Below, piece by piece: positions 11,714-24,120 of a stretch of DNA of 64,000 nucleotides. Origin of the DNA: Rhododendron vialii (lineage: Eukaryota > Streptophyta > Magnoliopsida > Ericales > Ericaceae); assembly GCF_030253575.1 (NCBI RefSeq), contig NC_080568.1:35211501-35275500 (forward strand), written 5' to 3'. Under the pieces are notes generated by a model, which was given only the letters and a program-made list of their open reading frames with translations, was not told where the DNA came from and did not search any database. Made by a program: the position numbers and the translations under genes. Each line of letters begins with the position of its first letter. The first letter of the stretch is position 1.

Positions 11714-13560
11714 ATTTATCTTGTTATCAATACTCTATAGTCTATATTTGTATGAATATGTAGTAATTTATAAATGGGTATACATGTGTTGATGAAAGGT
11801 AAAGAGTACTCCAATATCTTTGGGAAGTAGAACACGGAACCCTAGCATTGCTGCCGTGGGGAAGGAGAGATCAACAGCTGCTATCCCGTAGGAAAAAGCT
11901 AAAGGCTCTCAGGAAAGATCTAGAAAAAGGGTAATTTGCCATTTTCCACACAAGTTGGCTCTGGTGTAGCTTTTTGTACGTAACATGTGGGGGGACTCCT
12001 GTTAGATAAGGAGGATGTTCATTGATGATGGACGGTAGAGATTGGAAGTTAGAGCGTGGATATTTTCCGGATTTGTCTCCAGAAAGTTCTGCGTTAACTT
12101 TGGTTTTTAGGTCTTTTTCAATGAGTTAAAAATTGGAGTAGTAAAAGATTATAGGCTCATGCTGAAAAGGTCGGAGGCCCCAATACTCCAACCAAAAAGG
12201 ACTTTCCTTTATTTATGCCATCGGGTCGGTAGCACCCGCTAAGCGTGGTACACCGTACTTGACCCTAGAACACAATCTGAGGAGGAGCTAGCAATGTTAT
12301 GCTGACCAAGTTTGGTGATCATATTTTGGGTAACATGCAATGTGGTACCCTCATTACATTGATTGAACGAGCTCCGCTACATTGCTAAAGTGATCATATG
12401 GTACTCAAATGTAATCATCAAAGTATTACTACGGTTCTAAAAAATGCAAGTGCGTGATTAAGAGCAGAACAGAAGCCGTGCAAGCAAAAAAGTGAAGAAA
12501 AAATGTTTTTAGAATAAGCTACTAAAATTCGTGAGAGCAATGGTTGAGACTCGAGGAGAGCAAAAAAATTTACCCAAAAATTATGTGACCTAAAATTGAC
12601 CACACATCACATTAGAAAAATGGTTAGGTGTTCGTGCAGCATTGCGTGCCAACTCCATTCACAACCTAACTATGTTAAATAAAGTGTGCTACATGCATCG
12701 CATGCCGACTCTAGCTACAATAATATGGAGTGTTCACAATCAAACTTATAAATTTAAATTTTTTTTATCTATTACAGTATGATACAAAAAAATTGAAGAT
12801 AGATTGCAAGTCTCATCTCAATTAGGAGTAGTTCTTCAATTTGGTGTCAATATTAAAACAATTATACACTGAAGCACTTTATTTTTTGGTCCGCAGATTG
12901 CACATCTTTTGGAATTAACTAGGAACGGAGGGAGTACCAAACATCTAAACATGAGTGGGTATATTCAGGTCCAAAAAGTGTGTATTCTTTAGAACAATCA
13001 GGGCTGAACAAACGAACTCTGCTCAGAGGTATACAAAACCAACTATCAAAATTCTGTTCAGACGTGCAGACTTGAACTTTATAATTCTGTTCGGAATTCA
13101 GAACCAAACACACAAATAATGTACGGACGGCTATTACTAGAACATGAATATCTATGCATTTGAGGAGTATATCTTCCAAATTGAGAGTGCATCAAGAATT
13201 ATTGCCCAAAATGTCATTTTGCAAGAATTTCAAAGAATATACAGGAACCCCCTGCAGCAACGGATGCATTCTGGAAATATGCACATGTGCAGTAAACGGA
13301 GTATGATATATGCAATGAAGTCATACAAACTTAACATAATGAAGAGCTTTGTGTTTACGGATTTCACAGTATTTATACATGTAATTATGCAAATGCTAAT
13401 ATACATGGTGCCATTTTCATTCCAAATGTAAAATTAATCAGAACCTTGAAGATGAATATCCAATATATTAAGAGACGCATTATCAACCCTCAAAAACAAA
13501 AATTGCGGACTTACAGTTACTACACTAGGAACATACACAAACATATGGAGAATGATGTAT
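11714..13560. other. Intergenic stretch between the J-protein and CIA30 genes
   Basis: No gene is visible. The stretch contains the promoter side of the J-protein gene (11.7-12.1 kb). The motif ggaacggagggagta at about 12923-12937 looks like one end of a Stowaway-type MITE; I could not find an intact partner end. Confidence 0.45.
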
Positions 13561-13620
13561 AACAAAGCTACTTTTATTGCTACTACAAAATTCTCCGGTG
13601 TAAAATTAGTACATTACAAC

Positions 13621-15660
13621 TCATTGTGTCCTCAAGGCTTTAATCCAATCAATTTCCACTTGGAAATCACCTGGACCAGACCTAGCACCTGGGATTCCAC
13701 CTTCTGCATTGACAGATAGAGACATGCCGAGAACTCGAGATGGATTCATTTCCAATTCTGCATCTATAACATTCCCTCTCCATGTTGGCAGGTACTTCGC
13801 AAGAGGAATCTGTAAAGTCCCCTTGTTTAAATTATGCAAGCACAAACAATGAGCTAATTATCATACATTTTTCTCCAAAACTCTTCAAAATATACAGGTT
13901 AGGTGCAAAAAAAAGATTTACATGCTTATTCACAAATTGGGATAGGCAACCATGACCTAATGAAGCATATCAACCCCCAGACAGCGAACTCATTTGTACT
14001 CCCTTAACTAGATGAAGATCATGATGGAAGATCAACATGGAAAATTTGTTCCACATTCATCCTTCACCGTACTGAATGCAAAGTATGTCCTCTTTTCTCT
14101 AGGATCTTTTTCCCTGACGGAAATTACATCCAGATAATCAGCCGAACAATACAATGGCACCACATGCCAACTCAAGCCGTAATAAAACATTTTTCAAGTG
14201 CAAAAGTGGACCCACTAAAAGTTAAAAGTTGCAAATTCAAAGCAGTTTTGTTCATCAAACAACACCAGTGGTGTGTTTTATATTTTTCTTGAACTTTACA
14301 CTGGTTGTGTAAGGATCATGGATTCATAAGTAGATGCGTAAACATGAAAAGGAACTAATAGCAAATGCGTATTTCTTCTGTTCTACTATTTTCTTTCCCC
14401 ATGGACCATGGTAAATCACTAAATCCCTACAAAACAATGAACCAAACAGCTTAGTTTCCTATATACAAGCAAAACCTCCTATCTATGTATCACGGATACG
14501 TATATGGACACAGAACACAACAATTCTAAAAAAATGGGGATACAGACATGGCAGGGGACACACCACGTGTATGGAAAAATAAAAAATAAATTTTTTTTTA
14601 TGGACCATTGTATATGAAAATTTTCACAAATTGTATATTTTTTTCAAAGGCATAATTACAGTTTAACCCAAATGTTTTGAATAATTTCATATTAACCCCC
14701 AAAAATTTAAAAATAAATTACATTTTGACCCCAACCGTGTCCCCTATCAAAAAATAATAAAAATTATTGGACATGTCCCCACGTGTCCCGTGGATATGGC
14801 GCCCTTTTGGAGTGTTGGTGCTTCATAGCCTCCCATGGCAGGTGCCGCAGGTCAGCTCATTCTACCATATAAACAATCTTACCATGTCAATAATTAAAAA
14901 GTTCATTTAGCCAGCAAAAAATCATTCCTAAAAAGCAGAAGTAGCAATCCCATCAATGGTGAAAGTTATTAGCACACCGGATACTACTTTTCATTATTAA
15001 TATCAATACTATCAAGCTAAGGATTTCCGTTACGCTCACACATCCTTTCAGATAAAACTTGCAGAGTATACAGTTTGTTGCCCTGAATTTTCACCTTTTT
15101 TCGTGTGTGTTTTGCCATTTTACTCACTTTGTAAACTTACAAGATAATTGATGTGGAGAAGCATGAGGAACTTGCCTTTGCTATATACCAGTTATCCTTG
15201 GGCACAAAAACAAAAGCTTGCCAAGAATTATCTTCCTGCTGGCCTGGCGAATTCACCCAGTTTTCTGTATATATCTGGATCAAAGTATGACAAAGGCTCA
15301 GAACAAACTGAAGATTTAATGTCGAAAACCCCCCCTATACCCACATTGACCCAGAGAACTCACTGTAGAAATATAGCATCTCCCATCTCCTTTGACTTTT
15401 AATGCTATGGTGTCATATGCATCCAAATCAATGAAGCCATCAAACTGCAGGAAACTCATCCAGTAAAACAAACTGTGGTTGCAAAGAGATTCTGTTCTGC
15501 TTGTATTTTAAACTAAATGTAAACGGGGAGTGATTTCACACTCCCCATTTTGATAACCGCACTCCTTGTTTTGTCTTCTCATACGTAAATTTACATGATT
15601 AGCCTTTCACGAGTAGATTTTCTTACACTTGAAAGGGTACTATTTTAAATGCACGACTGC

Positions 15661-15692
<32 letters not shown>

Positions 15693-18600
15693 GGAGTGCT
15701 AAAAACAACCTAAACTAAATCATTCTGTCAAGTTCGTGATGTTTGAAGTATGAAGGAATTGACATACAAGATAACAAAGGACTTCAAATTTCTCAAAGAT
15801 GTTAAGAGTTAGTTCACCTTCTTAGAGCGCATCCCGCAAAAGCCACTCCGAGAAATGTTCCATTTTGAATCCTCAGCTACATCAAGAGAGAGTTTCCCAG
15901 AGAAGATTCCTACCAAATAAATCAAGAGTAATCAGAGTTCACAAGTCAAAACAAGGTTCAAATATTGTTCTAAAGCAAAACTACATAAGCATAATGTAAA
16001 GTTGTAAGTTCATAAGGGGGTGAGTAAGTTTCTCGATCCACAGACTGAATATGGAGAATTTAGATGGGAAGATAATTAGCTGCAGTCAGAGACTTCTTCT
16101 GCACCAAGTGGTTTTGAGAGATACAGAAACCAAATGGCAATGACCTAAGTAGATGACAAACCAAAATCACACACTAACATTAAGTTGACTCAATTAAAAC
16201 CAAAGTACCAGTAGGGGCCATACTTGGTGCAGCGCAACCATGATACGGCTACTGAGCGTAACGCGTGTTCAAGTGTGAGAATTGCCAATGACTAAGCGAC
16301 TACCCCTCCCATAAACCTTGATTGTCAGGACCAGCACTGCAAAACAGCCTTTTTTGACCGTACAGCGGTAAAGGTCCGCAACCTCTACCTCCCTTTTCAG
16401 AAAAAAAAAGGTTTAGGAAATTGTTGTGAACACAAATCAAACCTTACATAGGAGAAAGTTATCCAATATATCTACTGATCAAAGGTTAAGATGAATACTC
16501 ATAATCCATCAGAAAACATTTTTGACCAAGGACCCAAGCCTGATCCTAAAAAAGAAGAGCAAAGAAAACGGATTTATAGCCACACTTTAAACAGGACTTT
16601 ACAACTTAAGTCATTTCTAACATCCACCTAAGGGGGATGACTTAAACACAAGACCACCCTTTCTGGTACTGTTGTTGACGCAAAGAGGAAAACCTTTGTT
16701 GAATTCTACAATCTACGGTGCCGCCTGTCCGGAGCGTTTAAGCCTATACTCGCATTACAGCGGGAGAGGAAATGGTAGCTTCAAAGGGGAAGCGAGACCA
16801 ATAAAGATTGAATTTCCAAATGCGGGAAAGGGAGCAGGAACTCCAAGAATTCAAGAGTGAAATTCAAAAAGACCTGGGAATCCATCCATTTCTCATTCGG
16901 GAGTTTACTCGCAAGAACTGACATACAAATGAAAGGGTAAGGAGGGCCGGGAGGCAGGTTCTATTAAGAAGGTTAAGTCACCAAAGGATAAATACAAGAC
17001 GCTGCTGCCATTCAATTAGACTTAGAACATGAACATGGATTAGAGAGAGGCAGGCACTGTAAAACACATAAACTAATAAATTGTTCTTGAAGAGGAAATT
17101 CCGAAAGAAAGTTTTATGTTCTAATAATTTAGTACTCGTTATTAGAGCACAATTATCAGCAAATTAAATTCCATACTAAATCATCCTGATACATTCCAAG
17201 GCGGGGGTCTCAAATATGAGAATCACCTCTTAAACCATTTCCAGCATCTGCAATCTCCAAGGACGCTGAGGACAAACCTGAAAAGTGAATAATCATTACT
17301 AGTATTTAATAGACTCCACTTTCTAAAAAATTTAGAATCAGACAATGCACCATGTTTCTGGAGAACTAGTTTCGCAAACTAAGATAACGAAAAAATGAGC
17401 AACATTTCAATTGTTGGTAAATCTTGGATGAAGTGTAATGCTATTAACCCATGTGCATAGTTAACACAACTACCAACACAGAACGAAATTTAGTAGGTCA
17501 GATCTGCACAATATCTAAATCAGTTATGCAATTGGAATCACATTCTATCTGGAGTCTGGACGTACCACCATATTCAGAATCTGAATATAAATGCCACCTC
17601 TTTAGCTCCTCCTTGGAATTGAAATTGAAAATATATCGCTCGGTGGGAGGAATCAAGTCTTCAACATTCCATGTGAGAGCTACAAATTGACAGCAGGAAG
17701 AAAGGGAACAGTGAATTCCATGACAAAAAAATTGATACTCATCAGATAAATTTGAAAGAAAAGAAGTGCTCATGAGGGAATAGCAATAAAAGAAGTGCTC
17801 ATCTTGGTACTTTAGAACAATAAATGAGATACACAAGATGATACACGAGTTCAAGCATATTCCACCCTCCAAAAAACCAGAACTTATCTATAGCGTAAGG
17901 AAAGGAATTCAAGTCTTTCATTTAGTAACACAACCATAGAAGAACCTGTGTTTGTTCAATTCATCTAGCCTAGAAGGATACATCCATCAAGACTGTATAA
18001 GATAAAATAAAGAGGACAAAACCCCATTCAGTCGTCAGGTAACTTCATCAATTTTTAGAGCATATACCACCTGCCCTGCAATTATATGAAGTCAATTAAG
18101 CTTTGTCTGCACTTGTAAAGTAGATGTCTTCTAAAGTTCAATCGTAGTCAGATATCATAATTTACTAAGCGCCATAATGAAAGTAGTACTCTTAGGTCAG
18201 ACTCATGGAATGACTCCCTTCATCTGTTTCTTGCAGTTGCCAGTTGGAACTCTCAAATCCAGTGCCCTGAGTCCTCATAGGTAGTAAGGATTCAAGTACA
18301 AGTCGATAAATTCTTGACGCACTGACTACTTCAACCAGCATGTAGTGATCATTGTTTCTCTATCTCAACCAATCGAAAAAACTACAAACTTTTGGAACTT
18401 ACTTTCTGCTACTATACCGGCTGGAGTGTTGGAGATATTACGAGCTAAAAAAGGATTTTGTTAACACCAGAAGGCTGTGAATGCCGAAGGAACTTTTGCT
18501 TGAAACTCTGAAAAAATCATCGTTCTAACTAAGCCCCTCGAAAGGAGTTTGGTACTGAACATTTCAGTTTATAAAACATGAGGCTTGACCAATTCATCCA

Positions 18601-18917
18601 AGACAATTTGCATTCTTAATGAGGTAATTTGCGCTGAAGACTTGTTTAGAAACTCATATACCCTCAAATAGGTGATTTCCTGGGAACAATCTTCCAGGAA
18701 TTACCAAAAAAAAAAAGTGGGTTCTTTTTTCAACTGATTGTGAGCTATATATTTCACTAGAGAAGTGGAAGAAAACACAGCATTGAGAAAGAACCACCAC
18801 ATAAAACAGGAGAATAGAGGATTAACTGGTCAAACATAAAATAAAGGTCACAAATGCCATCACACCTTTCTTAGTCGCATTAAGAGAAGCTTGCCACAAT
18901 GCTCGAAATCGGGACAT
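13621..18917 (-). CDS. CIA30: Complex I intermediate-associated protein 30 (CIA30/NDUFAF1 family)
   Basis: Assembly factor for mitochondrial NADH:ubiquinone oxidoreductase. Seven exons join in phase on the minus strand: 18917-18866, 17679-17566, 17277-17227, 15909-15818, 15444-15364, 15274-15176 and 13809-13621 (TGA), giving 225 residues. The protein starts [20 protein letters not shown]. The CIA30 domain spans about residues 19-215, with [50 protein letters not shown] and the conserved end [14 protein letters not shown] followed by [15 protein letters not shown]. Length and sequence match plant CIA30. The last intron (15175-13810) begins AAG|GCAAGT, a GC-AG intron; a GT donor is not available there. 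Introns are long and carry repeats at 14482-14835, 15659-15689 and 16215-16412. Confidence 0.94.
14482..14835. repeat. Interspersed repeat with 'cacggatacg ... gacacg' ends
   Basis: Lies in the last CIA30 intron. It starts near ctatgtatcacggatacg and ends near cacgtgtcccgtggatatgg and gtgcttcatagcc. The ends are weakly inverted. It resembles a common plant repeat built from 'ggacacg' motifs. Family and exact borders are uncertain. Confidence 0.45.
15659..15689. repeat. (AAT)n microsatellite
   Basis: About ten AAT units inside a CIA30 intron. Confidence 0.9.
16215..16412. repeat. SINE-like repeat with A-rich end
   Basis: A G+C-richer island in a CIA30 intron. It ends with aaaggtccgcaacctctacctcc and then a run of nine A, a form common in plant SINEs. 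I could not assign clear A and B boxes or a target duplication, so this is a tentative call. Confidence 0.35.
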
Positions 18918-19309
18918 CTCTCTTTTGCCCCCCTCAAAGTTTCTACAATCATAACAGACAGATTATTCAGATTTTCAGCTGCGGTTCATATCAAAACCCT
19001 AAAGACCTAGGCTAGCTGCTGCAAAACCGAACTCGTAAAAAAACAGAAAGCAAAAAAATTGTAGTTCTCCTCATGAATCTAATTTGGTAGAACTGAATCT
19101 AACTACGAAATAAACACTGTGCTTTTGCGGAATTAGGACCCGTAGCTATGAATGGGGAGAGAGAAAGTGACCGTTAACGACAGCGGAGCAGCAGAAGGAG
19201 ACAGTGGAGGGCAGGCGTCAATGCCGAACAAGGTGGAGAGCTTAGTAAAAGTGGCCAAGGCTGTGGGTGGGGGAGACGAAGAAATGGAAGAAGAAAGGAG
19301 CAGAGGAGG

Positions 19310-19382
19310 ACAAACGGTGCCGTTTCTAAATGGCAGAGAACCTGCCACAAACGGTGCCGTTTCTAAATGGCAGAGAACCTGC
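19310..19382. repeat. Two tandem copies of a 37-bp unit, each with a 12-bp palindrome
   Basis: The unit beginning acaaacggtgccgtttctaa occurs at 19310-19346 and 19347-19382 with almost no difference. Each copy holds the perfect palindrome aacggtgccgtt. It lies about 400 bp upstream of the CIA30 start codon, so it is in or near that promoter. Confidence 0.9.
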
Positions 19383-19405
19383 AATATGGCAGGCTTGGGT
19401 GCTGC

Positions 19406-19497
19406 TAAATACAACTGCGAATTTACTACATGTAGTCAATTCATAAAAGGGTTCTTTCATAAATTGGCTACATGTAGTAAATTTGCAGTTGTATTTA
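19406..19497. repeat. 92-bp hairpin-forming inverted repeat
   Basis: Arms of about 41 bases (taaatacaactgc... and ...gcagttgtattta) with four differences enclose a loop of about ten bases. In RNA two of the four differences become G:U pairs. It could be a very small foldback MITE or a small-RNA precursor; the sequence alone cannot decide. Confidence 0.85.
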
Positions 19498-21350
19498 ACC
19501 GGGCCCGGCAGGCTGTGATACCAAACCAAGGAAAGTTGGACCAGTTGGGCTTTTAATGGGGTTGGGTTGTGTGTTCTTTTATTGGGCTCGGGTTTGTTTC
19601 AAATGCCATTTAAATTCCTTGGACCAGGCCCAATAATAAAGAGGTCTAGAACCATTGGGTTCATTGAAACCGGGGAAGTGGGTCCATTTTGCAAATTTAC
19701 GTTAACTTACTTTATATCCCATTTAAATAAAAAAAAAAACCCTAGTGGGTTAGTGGTAGTATTTTGAACCTAGACAACATGTTACGGCCGAACCTGGTCT
19801 CTTTATGCCAATTCGATTTGATGATCTTCACTTGTAAGCCAAGAAAGTTGTTGGACTAGATATATCTTGAAATAATCTTCACGATGACCCAAAACACTTA
19901 AACAATGCAGTTTCAGTCAATCGGCCGGATATGTCCCTATTCATTTAAACAAATTCATTGTGTGTTTAAATATGTAGACAACTGTACAACTTTGGTTTTG
20001 TTGCAAATATAAGTGTGTTTAACAAAAATAATTCAACGTTAGAAATCCTCTAAAAAATTCAAGAATGACGGCATAAAGTATGTACAAAACACCTAATCGT
20101 TAGACATACATCGACAGTACATATTAAAACCACCCATGTATACATAGTTATTATATTAGTTAAACGTAACCTTATAAATAGATATTCACTAAAATACTAT
20201 AATATTTTCGTCATAAGCTCAATCGGACACGCCTAGCTAGCTATTGCCATGCGAGTCAAAGTGCCGAGGGACCACCCGCCAGGTTTTGTTGGGAACGGTA
20301 CAGAACGAAGATGCGGTGACGTGTGAAAGATTCACCTGACCTCCATCCATGGGCAGACAAAGGCGTGGACGGGCGGCCAAAGCTGAACCCCCTCCAACTC
20401 CCAAGTTTTCAAAAATTACGAACTTTGACCCCTACAAAATTCTTGGTACTATATGTTCAGAAAATTAGCACTTTGAGCCCTACATAATTCTTCAAAATAT
20501 TTACTTCCTCTTTAAATAGTGAGTAATCTTATCTTAACCATCCAAACTCTTTACTAACTTTTTTTTTTCTTTGATTCTGAAATCACCTTTTCATAAAAAT
20601 CATGCATCCATCACCTAGGCATTTTGTTTTTCAAGATGCCATAAAACTACCATGCCCTAGATCTTTCTTTACCACCACGACTTTGTGTAGCTCATCAAGA
20701 GCACAAATCTCATAAGTTTCAACGAGATGCCTATGTTAGGGCTTATTCAATGATAGCTTCATAAAGTACTTGATTTCAAATTTAGTATAGTTGTTAACCT
20801 ATGTTATGTATGTTCTGTACGCACGATTACCGATCCTACTTGGAATAATAATGATATGCCAACAAAGAATTATAAAACGTCATACAGAATCATAGGGCTG
20901 AAAATGTCAATTGAATGAGCAAAGCAAAGATAATACTTAGCCCAATCAAGAATGAAGGCCTTTACTTTACCCCACGTCAGCACGTAACAGAGTCAACAAG
21001 ATCAAAAGATCCACACTTTTCCTAGGTGGTGCAAGGTGATACGAAAACGTCACCATTTTGGTATTCTTTTCATGTATTACTTTCTTTTAATTAACACCAT
21101 TTTCTATAGGAATAATCCTAATTAGCATAATTCGCCCTCTAGTCAACCTTGCGGTCACACTTGCTGCCTAGCTACCTTCCACGGCAAATCCCAATTTATT
21201 GATCCTAGAATGAATTGACAAGTAAACTAGGTAGGAGTATTTTATTACCCATCTCCATCATCGTTACACCAAAAAACATTTTTTTGACATCCAAGGGGTA
21301 GTTTCGAAATTTGTCAAGACATGCACAAACTAACCCGGCCGAAAATATCT
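19498..21350. other. Intergenic stretch between CIA30 and the plus-strand SAUR gene
   Basis: No gene is supported. The open frame around 19567-19767 is short and has no recognisable content. Confidence 0.45.
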
Positions 21351-21359
21351 GCATCGCAT

Positions 21360-21368
21360 TATATATAA
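21360..21368 (+). promoter_or_regulatory. Likely TATA box of the SAUR gene
   Basis: tatatataa lies about 85 bases before the start codon at 21451. A CT-rich leader (ctcctctctctctccccctc) follows. Confidence 0.55.
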
Positions 21369-21450
21369 TTCCATTTGTGATTTGGAGCATTGGTGGAGTC
21401 TGGTGGAGCAAATCCAATCTCCTCTCTCTCTCCCCCTCTCCCTCCCAAAT

Positions 21451-21768
21451 ATGGGTGTGAGAGCCAGCAAATTGACCAAGGTTATAGGAGTCAGCAAATT
21501 GAAGAGCTTCAAAGGGAGTAGTACTACAATATTGACCCCTAAGGGCTACATACCAGTTTCAGTGGGTGTGAACATGAACGAAAGCAAGCGATTTATGGTT
21601 CATGCTAAATCGTTGGCGGATCAAGATTTCGTAGAGTTCCTATGCAAATCTGCTGAGGAGTATGGGTTCTATAACGATTGGATTCTCACGATTCCATATG
21701 AAGCTGAAGCTTTTGAGGAATGGATTTGTGTTCAAGGTGCCAAGCACAATGTTTTGAGGGTTAATTAG
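21451..21768 (+). CDS. SAUR family protein (small auxin-up RNA)
   Basis: Single-exon gene of 105 residues, as is usual for SAURs. SAURs act in auxin-driven cell expansion; many inhibit PP2C.D phosphatases. The SAUR domain covers about residues 28-101: GYIPVSVGVNMNESKRFMVH, FVEFLCKSAEEYGF, LTIPYEAEAFEEW. The start at 21451 (MGVRASKLTKVIGV) is chosen because an in-frame upstream ATG would add a Leu/Pro/Ser stretch encoded by the CT-rich leader. It points away from the neighbouring CIA30 gene and towards the second SAUR. SAUR mRNAs are usually auxin-induced; I see no diagnostic element here. Confidence 0.9.
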   Translation: MGVRASKLTKVIGVSKLKSFKGSSTTILTPKGYIPVSVGVNMNESKRFMVHAKSLADQDFVEFLCKSAEEYGFYNDWILTIPYEAEAFEEWICVQGAKHNVLRVN

Positions 21769-21869
21769 CTGCGAACATAGTGATCAGTGGTTTTAATTCC
21801 CCACATACATCTATAGTAAGTTTCTTCGATCAAATAAGTGTAGTCAATTTTTTTAAAGACAACCCTAGT

Positions 21870-22035
21870 CAATTGACTACCACTGTTTTGAATCTTTTAA
21901 ATTTGGTGTTAGCACACAGTGGTAGAGTCAAGATTTTTCATTGGGATCTTGGGGCCAATTGGCTATCACTATTTTGAATCTTTTGGTGTTAGTATGCAGT
22001 GGCAGAGCCGAGATCTTTCGTTAGGAGCTTTGGGC
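21870..22035. repeat. Diverged tandem duplication of about 83 bp
   Basis: Units starting caattgactaccact (21870) and caattggctatcact (21956) share tttgaatctttt, ggtgttag and agtgg(t/c)agag. They follow directly after the SAUR gene. Confidence 0.7.
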
Positions 22036-22490
22036 TGAACTTCTGCAATAAATTCTTATTGCTAGAAATAACTTTTATTACTATTATGTATCTTTTATTC
22101 TTTTTTCTTTCTTTGTATCTATACTAATATGAGCAAAATGGAGGTTTGGTGAGAAGGCTTGGCATGAGGACAAATGGTAACTTTCTATATTAATTATCTC
22201 TCTTAGTAGGATTATAGAGAAGCAAATTTGAGTTCTTATAAAAACTAATAAAAAAAAGATTAATTAAAGACTCATATTTCTATTTGGTATATCTGTTTTT
22301 ATTATCATGCCAGCAACTCAAATTCAAATGTTGATCAACCCTTAGCAATATTCATCTCTAATATTAATACTCTATTTATAGATTTAATCAAACACGTCTA
22401 TTACTCCAAGGAAAAAATAATACTCCTTCAGTTGAAAACCTGCTTTTTTTTCTTAGAGAGAGAAAATGCCTCCTTCAATAGGAAATAATA

Positions 22491-22621
22491 GGAAAAATGA
22501 CGGTTCAGGACATATTTTGATAATTAATACCCGCCAATGACATGCTGAGAACATTTATTAATACTGAAAATGTTCTTGGAGGATATTAATTATCAAACAC
22601 GTCATTGACCGTCATTTTCCC
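22491..22621. mobile_element. 131-bp Mutator-like MITE with 9-bp target duplication
   Basis: The 9-bp direct repeat gaaataata flanks it (22482-22490 and 22622-22630). The ends are ggaaaaatgacggt and, reverse-complemented from the right, gggaaaatgacggt. The inverted repeat extends inward through tgataattaata. The element is non-coding. Confidence 0.82.
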
Positions 22622-22639
22622 GAAATAATATGATATGCG

Positions 22640-23280
22640 ATAGATGGAAGCTATCCAAGAGATTTTTTTTAAGGATTAAATAAAGATGGTCTCTTTGTTG
22701 CATCGTGCTAAAGGAGTACTTTCTTCACTTCTCTGCAGTCTGGTTTGAATTGACCATTAACGGTAATTAGCTCGTTAAAAGCTTCCTAGTTAAAATCAGT
22801 TTGTTCTATAAACAAAATTGAGTTTGAACATTGTTTTAAAACTCGTAAATGAAATTTGAACAAGTTACTACTACTTTTTTTTTTTAAAACGGTAAAAGAA
22901 ATTTTATAATCTTTGAAATTGTTACAAAAACTAAAGGAATAAGGGTTGACAACATCATATTCCTAAATCTAAGAACAATATTCCTAATTAAATATAAGAA
23001 TAATCCTGTGCCCAAAGACCCGAGACCCAATCTTTAATTAGTAAGAAGCAAATCAAGTTCACACCCATTGGGACAAGCCCACACCTACTGAGCTGAACAA
23101 GCTGCTACTTACTTGACTCATTTAGCTTACAATATGAGAGAACTATCTACTTGAGATAAACTCGTCACGGTTCAATTAAAACTAACTAAAGATGGTCTCA
23201 CATCATAATTCAACAACCTGAGCTCGGAGAAATATTTGAAGTTTATTAGTTTTAATATTAAGTACGGCTCTTTTCACCCT
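22640..23280. other. A+T-rich intergenic stretch
   Basis: Nothing recognisable in this stretch. Confidence 0.4.
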
Positions 23281-23600
23281 TTTTTTTTTATCAGCAAAAA
23301 AATTTATTAAGGATAACTCGATACTCAATAGGGTACATCGAGGAGAGGAAAGAGGGAGATCCGGTTGGATGGAAAAAAAAAAACATGAAACATGAAACAG
23401 GCCAAACAACACAAACGCTCGCAAAAAAGTGAAAAACCTCCTAAAGCACTCAGAAAACGCGTACAACACCACAGCAGCGGACCCCAAAACCAAGCAAAAA
23501 CCAGGCTCTGAATAGACCATTCATGCACCCCAACTCGAGAAGGCACTCCACAGCAGCAAAAATGAGAGATATTTGAAAGAAAAATGAGTAGCATAAATAA
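23281..23600 (-). mobile_element. Probable LINE 3' end
   Basis: On the minus strand the stretch ends TTAATAAATTTTTTTGCTGA and then a run of A, a form common at the 3' ends of plant L1 elements. The open frame upstream has no recognisable domain. Confidence 0.4.
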
Positions 23601-23699
23601 TACTCCACACTAAAGCATGCAGCTAATTAATATGATGCCAATTGGCTGCCAGTTTTGAATAGTGACAAACAACACAATAGACAGTGGAATTATATTTCT

Positions 23700-24110
23700 T
23701 TTTCTTTTTCTTTTGGTAACTGAACGATACATTAAAAATTTAAAAACTTAGATTAAGAATTTACGAACCGGGATATACAACCCACCCCAATTAAATCTGC
23801 ATAAAGGAAATAAGCAATACAAGTAGGAATATAAGGGTAGAAATGAAAATCCCCCACTGAAACCAGTGCGTTATTTGCTAATGCATCCGTACAAGGATTT
23901 GTTTTACGGTAGATATGCTTAATAGACCGATCTTCAAACTCATCCATTAGAAACCTGTAATCAAGTAAAATGTTACTAAGTGGATGATTTGTCGTATGAT
24001 GATCGTTAATACTAAGATATAGCGCACCCAAAACATCAATCTCCAAGTTCTTCCTTTGTGAAAAACAAGACCGTCTCGCAAACCCCAAACTTCCGGCATT
24101 AGCCTTGAGT
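23700..24110 (-). mobile_element. LINE fragment, RNase H end
   Basis: A minus-strand frame at 24088-23753 reads like the end of a plant L1 RNase H domain: NHPLSNILLDYRFLMDEFED, IKHIYRKTNPCTDALANNAL and then a hydrophobic tail. An AAAAG-rich tail lies at about 23710-23698. It is strongly 5'-truncated. I found no certain target duplication. Confidence 0.78.
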
Positions 24111-24120
24111 CTGACAGTTG

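Noticed and set aside
19152-19556. 134-codon plus-strand frame upstream of CIA30
   Set aside because: It runs through the tandem repeat and the hairpin, and the sequence shows no domain. Most likely a chance frame over the CIA30 promoter.
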